Positions 5,739 through 8,072 of a stretch of 8,072 bases of DNA are shown piece after piece (position 1 is the stretch's first letter; each line of letters opens with the position of its first letter). A model generated the notes under the pieces. The model did no database searches, was not told the DNA's origin, and saw only the letters and a program-made list of their open reading frames with translations. The translations under genes and the position numbers were made by a program. The stretch lies in contig JBFMFE010000244.1 of NCBI GenBank assembly GCA_040752295.1, forward strand, positions 1 to 8,072, read 5' to 3'. This DNA is from JBFMFE01 sp040752295 (GTDB lineage: Bacteria; UBP15; UBA6099; JBFMBQ01).

Positions 5739-6398
5739 TCAACCGGAAATGTCATAACCGATACTGCGATATCCTTTCAGTCTCCTCTCGTGCATCCGTG
5801 CAAGCACGGGAATGTTGAGATCGGCGTAGTCGTATATCAGCACTTCCTTCTTGTTGTCGTGCAGACGGTGCAGGCGCCCGGCATATTGGGCGAGAGTACC
5901 CCGCCACGAAATCGGCATGGCGGGGAATGGCGTGTCAAGCCGGGCGTCGTCGAATCCTTCCCCGGGATAGCGCCCAGTTGCCACGATTATTCTCGGTTCA
6001 TCATCTGGAATCTTCGTCAATTCTTCGGCCACAGCCCGCCTCTGCTTTGTCCCCATGCCACCCTTCAAAACAATGACGTGCGGATAAATCGCGCCGAGCT
6101 TTTTCGCAAAGTAAGCCAGATGATCTTTTCTCTCGGTGAGAAGCACTGGCGATCGTCTCTTCTTCACAGCCTCGATTATATCTTCGAGAATCATCTCGTT
6201 GACCCTGTCATCGTCTATGATAGTGGCATATACACTCTGGATCGGCGGCTCCGGGTCCTCTTTTGATGATTTCTGAATTGTGAATTCTGTTTTTCTCACA
6301 ATAACTCGATGTGCGAACGGCCTCTTTTCCGCCTGCTTTCGGGCGTCAACTCTGTATCGCACAGGGCCGCACTGCATGAATATGATTGGATGATGACC
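5739..6398 (-). pseudogene. C-terminal RecA lobe of a TOTE-associated DEAD/DEAH helicase
   Basis: This segment is residues 207-425 of the chimeric ORF. It begins with HHPIIFMQCGPVRYRVDA, continues with SPVLLTERKDHLAYFAKKLG and VIVLKGGMGTKQRRAVAEEL, then IIVATGRYPGEGFDDARLD and ISWRGTLAQYAGRLHRLH. The last two are helicase motifs V and VI, including the arginine-finger-like QxxGRLHR. The protein ends RLKGYRSIGYDI as relatives do. This is the second RecA lobe of the long helicases often annotated with TOTE conflict-system primase domains. The ATP-binding first lobe is missing, so no helicase activity is expected. Small departures such as DTPFPAMP, where relatives have DTLFLAMP, may be early decay. 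TGA stop at 5739-5741. Confidence 0.68.
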
Positions 6399-7016
6399 AT
6401 CCTTGGGGTGATCCTTTTCGCGGAGAGCGGTAAGTTTGAACCATAGTCCTGTGTCGCAACCGCAGCTTTGCGCTTCCTTCCATGCCTCCTCGTTTTTCTT
6501 TTCCCGGAGGAGTATTTCCACAAGCAGGGAATGATCGGCTGTTCTCCAATAGAAACGAGAACGGGCGTTTTTGCTTTTTGAGATTTCATCGCGGATGAAT
6601 GCAATCGCTTTTTCGCGCCACTGCGGCCATTGTCCGGCTTTGTCGGCGTGGCTTTTCAGTGTTTGATAGTTGTTCAAGCCGGGTCTCTCTGAAAAGTTCA
6701 TCCACACGAGGTTCATTGCGTTGTCATGTCTTTTTTCGCGGTGATATTCATCGGCAAGAAATTCACGCAGACGCGGATTGGTGTTTTTCGGAAAAGCTTT
6801 CACTCCGGCCTCGGCCCATTCGAGCGCCTTGTCGTATTTCTTATGCTTTTTATAGAGCTCCGCGATCTGAAGATATGAATAGGCGTGAGACAGGTCCCGC
6901 TTTTTTATCTCCACCTGCGCCTCAACTCGGCGTTCGTCTGGCCCGCTTTCGGGGGAAAGACCGTCTGGCGGATTTTCCGATAATCGGCAATACTGGGGGC
7001 ATGCTTTCTCGATCAT
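5739..7016 (-). CDS. Chimeric ORF: SWIM-protein C-terminal repeats joined to helicase C-terminal lobe
   Basis: One open frame of 425 codons that does not match any single family I know. Residues 1-35 are the antisense of the neighbouring regulator gene and are probably not real protein. Residues about 36-205 match the repeat tail of SWIM zinc-finger proteins. Residues about 207-425 match the C-terminal end of a large DEAD/DEAH-type helicase. Both parents lack their defining N-terminal parts: no SWIM CxC/CxH motif, no Walker A, no DEAD/DEAH box. A start inside the true homology could be the GTG at codon 35 (6914), though its ribosome site is weak. The junction near 6398 is in frame and no stop has accumulated. 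Either the fusion is recent or something still keeps it open. Likely a defective relic of an accessory locus; a functional stand-alone product cannot be excluded. Confidence 0.55.
   Translation of the reverse strand: MIEKACPQYCRLSENPPDGLSPESGPDERRVEAQVEIKKRDLSHAYSYLQIAELYKKHKKYDKALEWAEAGVKAFPKNTNPRLREFLADEYHREKRHDNAMNLVWMNFSERPGLNNYQTLKSHADKAGQWPQWREKAIAFIRDEISKSKNARSRFYWRTADHSLLVEILLREKKNEEAWKEAQSCGCDTGLWFKLTALREKDHPKDGHHPIIFMQCGPVRYRVDARKQAEKRPFAHRVIVRKTEFTIQKSSKEDPEPPIQSVYATIIDDDRVNEMILEDIIEAVKKRRSPVLLTERKDHLAYFAKKLGAIYPHVIVLKGGMGTKQRRAVAEELTKIPDDEPRIIVATGRYPGEGFDDARLDTPFPAMPISWRGTLAQYAGRLHRLHDNKKEVLIYDYADLNIPVLARMHERRLKGYRSIGYDISG
6402..6911 (-). pseudogene. SWIM zinc-finger protein, C-terminal TPR-like fragment
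   Basis: This segment is residues 36-205 of the chimeric ORF. It contains SYLQIAELYKKHKKYDKALEW, a TPR-like helix pair, then GVKAFPKNTNPRLREFLADE and YHREKRHDNAMNLVWMNFSE, followed by ADHSLLVEILLREKKNEEAW. These are hallmark blocks of the tail of bacterial SWIM-domain proteins that usually exceed 500 residues. The N-terminal SWIM domain is absent: homology stops near 6911, where plus-strand similarity to a different gene begins. The end of the parental tail after REKDHPKD is also missing, replaced by helicase sequence. Motif descriptions come from reading; the family assignment is from memory and was not searched. Confidence 0.65.
6911..7014 (+). pseudogene. Frameshifted upstream part of the AlbA_2/HATPase_c_4 regulator
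   Basis: Two plus-strand frames together give continuous family sequence upstream of the ATG at 7015. One reads PQLGVRLARFRGKDRLADF up to base 6976; the next reads SDNRQYWGHAFSIMRRAE from 6976 on. Relatives have a RLARFRG...DNRQ.GNAF block just before the FLLDH.PIAGR stretch. Adding one T to the TTTT run at 6973-6976 would restore a single frame. So this is coding sequence of the regulator broken by a one-base deletion or sequencing error. The N-terminal AlbA_2 domain is missing, because similarity stops near 6911 where the oppositely oriented SWIM fragment begins. Confidence 0.6.
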
Positions 7017-7743
7017 GCGCAGGGCTGAGTCGTTCCTTTTGGATCACGTTCCAATTGCTGGCCGCGTGGTGCTTGGGGAAATGACGCGCCGGGATATGCC
7101 TCTTTATCCTCCAAGGGCCACACGTGAAGCCGTTGCCAATGCTTTATGCCACCGTGACTGCACAATTGCGGGCGGCGCAGTGGCTGTGGCAATGTACGAC
7201 GACCACCTGGAGATCACCAATCCCGGCGCACTTCATTTTGGCATAACCCCTGAAATGCTGACTAAGCCTCATGAATCAAAGCCGTGGAATCCGATTATAG
7301 CCAATGTGTTCTATCGCGCGGGTGTCATTGAGCGATGGGGCAGCGGCACTCTGAACGTTATAGACCGGTGTGTAGAGAACGGAAACCCACAACCAGCTTG
7401 GAACGAACAAGCGGGGTCGGTGATTCTCACATTTTATCCACGAATTTACGATGAGGATACGCAGGTTAGGCACCAAGTCGGCACCAAGTTGGCACTAAGT
7501 CGGCACCAAGTTAACATCCTGCTAAAATGCCGAGAAAATAGAGCTTTATTGGAACTCATGAAAGCCACAGGACGATCCGACCGCACCAAGTTCAGGCACC
7601 AAGTTCTGATCCCGCTTCTTGAAGAGGGCCTGATAGAGATGACTATCCCGGACAAACCGCGTAGCAGGAATCAGAAATACCGCCTTACCGACAAAGGACG
7701 TCAATTTTTAGAAAATAGGAATGGAGCGCAACGGCAGCAATAG
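7015..7743 (+). CDS. AlbA_2/HATPase_c_4 (RecG-like) transcriptional regulator, C-terminal remainder
   Basis: The remaining frame gives 242 residues. HVPIAGRVV (11-19) and LYPPRATREAVANALCHRD (30-48) hold the Glu-Asn helix of the HATPase_c_4 domain; YDDHLEITNPG (61-71) and ERWGSGTLNVID (106-117) carry its later glycine motifs. A repeat-rich linker (149-170) leads to a winged-helix-like tail, GLIEMTIPDKPRSR (205-218), then QKYRLTDKGRQFL. This is the standard C-terminal two thirds of the putative regulators with an N-terminal AlbA_2 (Schlafen-like) domain, often found in accessory or defence islands. Length is well under the roughly 450-500 residues expected, because the N-terminus is lost and a frameshift lies just upstream. 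The ATG at 7015 falls inside a conserved block, has no clear ribosome site, and is probably not a natural start. Confidence 0.75.
   Translation: MRRAESFLLDHVPIAGRVVLGEMTRRDMPLYPPRATREAVANALCHRDCTIAGGAVAVAMYDDHLEITNPGALHFGITPEMLTKPHESKPWNPIIANVFYRAGVIERWGSGTLNVIDRCVENGNPQPAWNEQAGSVILTFYPRIYDEDTQVRHQVGTKLALSRHQVNILLKCRENRALLELMKATGRSDRTKFRHQVLIPLLEEGLIEMTIPDKPRSRNQKYRLTDKGRQFLENRNGAQRQQ
7469..7605 (+). repeat. 11-bp GGCACCAAGTY repeats, four in tandem plus two downstream
   Basis: Four head-to-tail units, 7469-7479, 7480-7490, 7491-7501 and 7502-7512, read GGCACCAAGTC, GGCACCAAGTT, GGCACTAAGTC and GGCACCAAGTT. Two further copies are at 7583-7592 (GCACCAAGTT) and 7595-7605. Because 11 is not a multiple of three, the copies are read in different frames, giving HQV, GTK and ALS triplets. 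The array lies in the linker between the HATPase-like and winged-helix regions, a place where relatives also carry repetitive Gln/Val sequence. The period matches one DNA helical turn. Confidence 0.85.
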
Positions 7744-8072
7744 GAATGATTTTCCGAGGGATGTTTTTTCGCAGGTTCGATATACTGGACTGCACTATGA
7801 TTCAGAACCACAAGAAAATAAAACGAGGCTTCAAGACAGGGATATTTCATTGAACGGGGACAATATTGCCGTTCCAAAACCAGCCGGGATTCCAGCGCTC
7901 GTGGTATACATTTCTCCGTATCTTCCAGAGCGGCGTGCCCTCTCCCAGCCCTGCGGAATGAATTTTTTTCGCACCTTGCCCTGACAAACCCATGCCGGGC
8001 GAGTTCCCCCCTGTAATCAGGCGATAGCATTCCATCCGCAAACGAACGGCGGAAAAATATTTTTTTCGCACT
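7744..8072. other. Gene-free stretch with short direct repeats
   Basis: No reading frame here resembles a protein I recognise on either strand; the longest are under 110 codons, overlap each other, and lack good starts. A 12-bp sequence, TTTTTTTCGCAC, occurs twice (7963-7974 and 8060-8071), and its 10-bp core TTTTTTCGCA also occurs at 7764-7773. An AT-rich inverted repeat, AAAAATATTTTT, is at 8053-8064, and an eight-base palindrome, CAATATTG, is at 7861-7868. GATATACT near 7779 could be a -10-like box, but no -35 partner is convincing. No tRNA was seen. Confidence 0.5.

Noticed and set aside
5790..6266. Plus-strand open frame opposite the helicase fragment
   Set aside because: The minus strand carries clear helicase motifs V and VI here; the plus-strand translation has none.
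7469..7605. CRISPR-like array
   Set aside because: Units are 11 bp and contiguous with no spacers, and they lie inside coding sequence.
7847..8071. Minus-strand 74-codon ORF as a partial gene
   Set aside because: Not recognised, overlaps other equally unsupported frames, and contains the AT-rich repeat at its start.
1..8072. Terminal inverted repeats of a complete mobile element
   Set aside because: Only six bases (AGTGCG/CGCACT) match at the ends, and no transposase, integrase or other mobility gene was found inside.

Overview
The window looks like a bacterial chromosome segment (strong Shine-Dalgarno sites, tightly packed operon) from an anaerobe or microaerophile. I cannot name the taxon from sequence alone. 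The basis is the gene content: a Gly/Arg-rich CPxCG zinc-ribbon protein of the kind found beside NifX/Mrp-type Fe-S genes in strict anaerobes, a Cys-dependent FAD/NAD disulfide-reductase-like enzyme, a CGGC-family protein, a DsrE-family sulfur-relay protein, and a COG1237-type metallo-beta-lactamase-fold hydrolase.

Layout. Bases 1-144 form a GC-rich leader with several perfect hairpins that exclude one another, a candidate cis-regulatory RNA. Bases 145-5703 carry a co-oriented (+) run: zinc-ribbon protein, FAD oxidoreductase, CGGC protein, CoA-binding protein, amidohydrolase with an altered metal motif, small Arg-rich one-helix protein, a 12-codon ORF, DsrE-like protein, a 17-codon ORF, TrmO/TsaA-like tRNA methyltransferase, and MBL-fold hydrolase. 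Several junctions are ATGA or GTGA overlaps (3955, 4345, 4870), which implies translational coupling and a single expression unit over much of this run.

Bases 5739-7743 are different: a scarred remnant of accessory/defence-type genes. On the minus strand, one open frame joins the C-terminal repeat region of a SWIM-zinc-finger-type protein to the C-terminal helicase lobe of the large helicase family often annotated with TOTE conflict systems. The SWIM domain and the ATP-binding helicase lobe are both missing. On the plus strand, facing away, is the C-terminal part of an AlbA_2/HATPase_c_4 (RecG-like) regulator. Its coding similarity continues upstream of the ATG at 7015, and a one-base loss in a T run breaks the frame. 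So the first ~35 codons of the minus-strand ORF are only the antisense of this second gene. An 11-bp repeat recurs six times in the linker of the regulator gene, and a 10-bp direct repeat lies at each edge of the remnant. Bases 7744-8072 hold no gene I can support.

How the parts may work together: the left operon reads as a thiol, persulfide or metal redox-handling set (Cys-dependent reductase, sulfur carrier, Cys-rich metal proteins, CoA-binding protein) with tRNA-modification and hydrolase genes attached. The right part was probably left by loss of a mobile or defence island. Functional links are inference from gene order and family knowledge; no searches were run.
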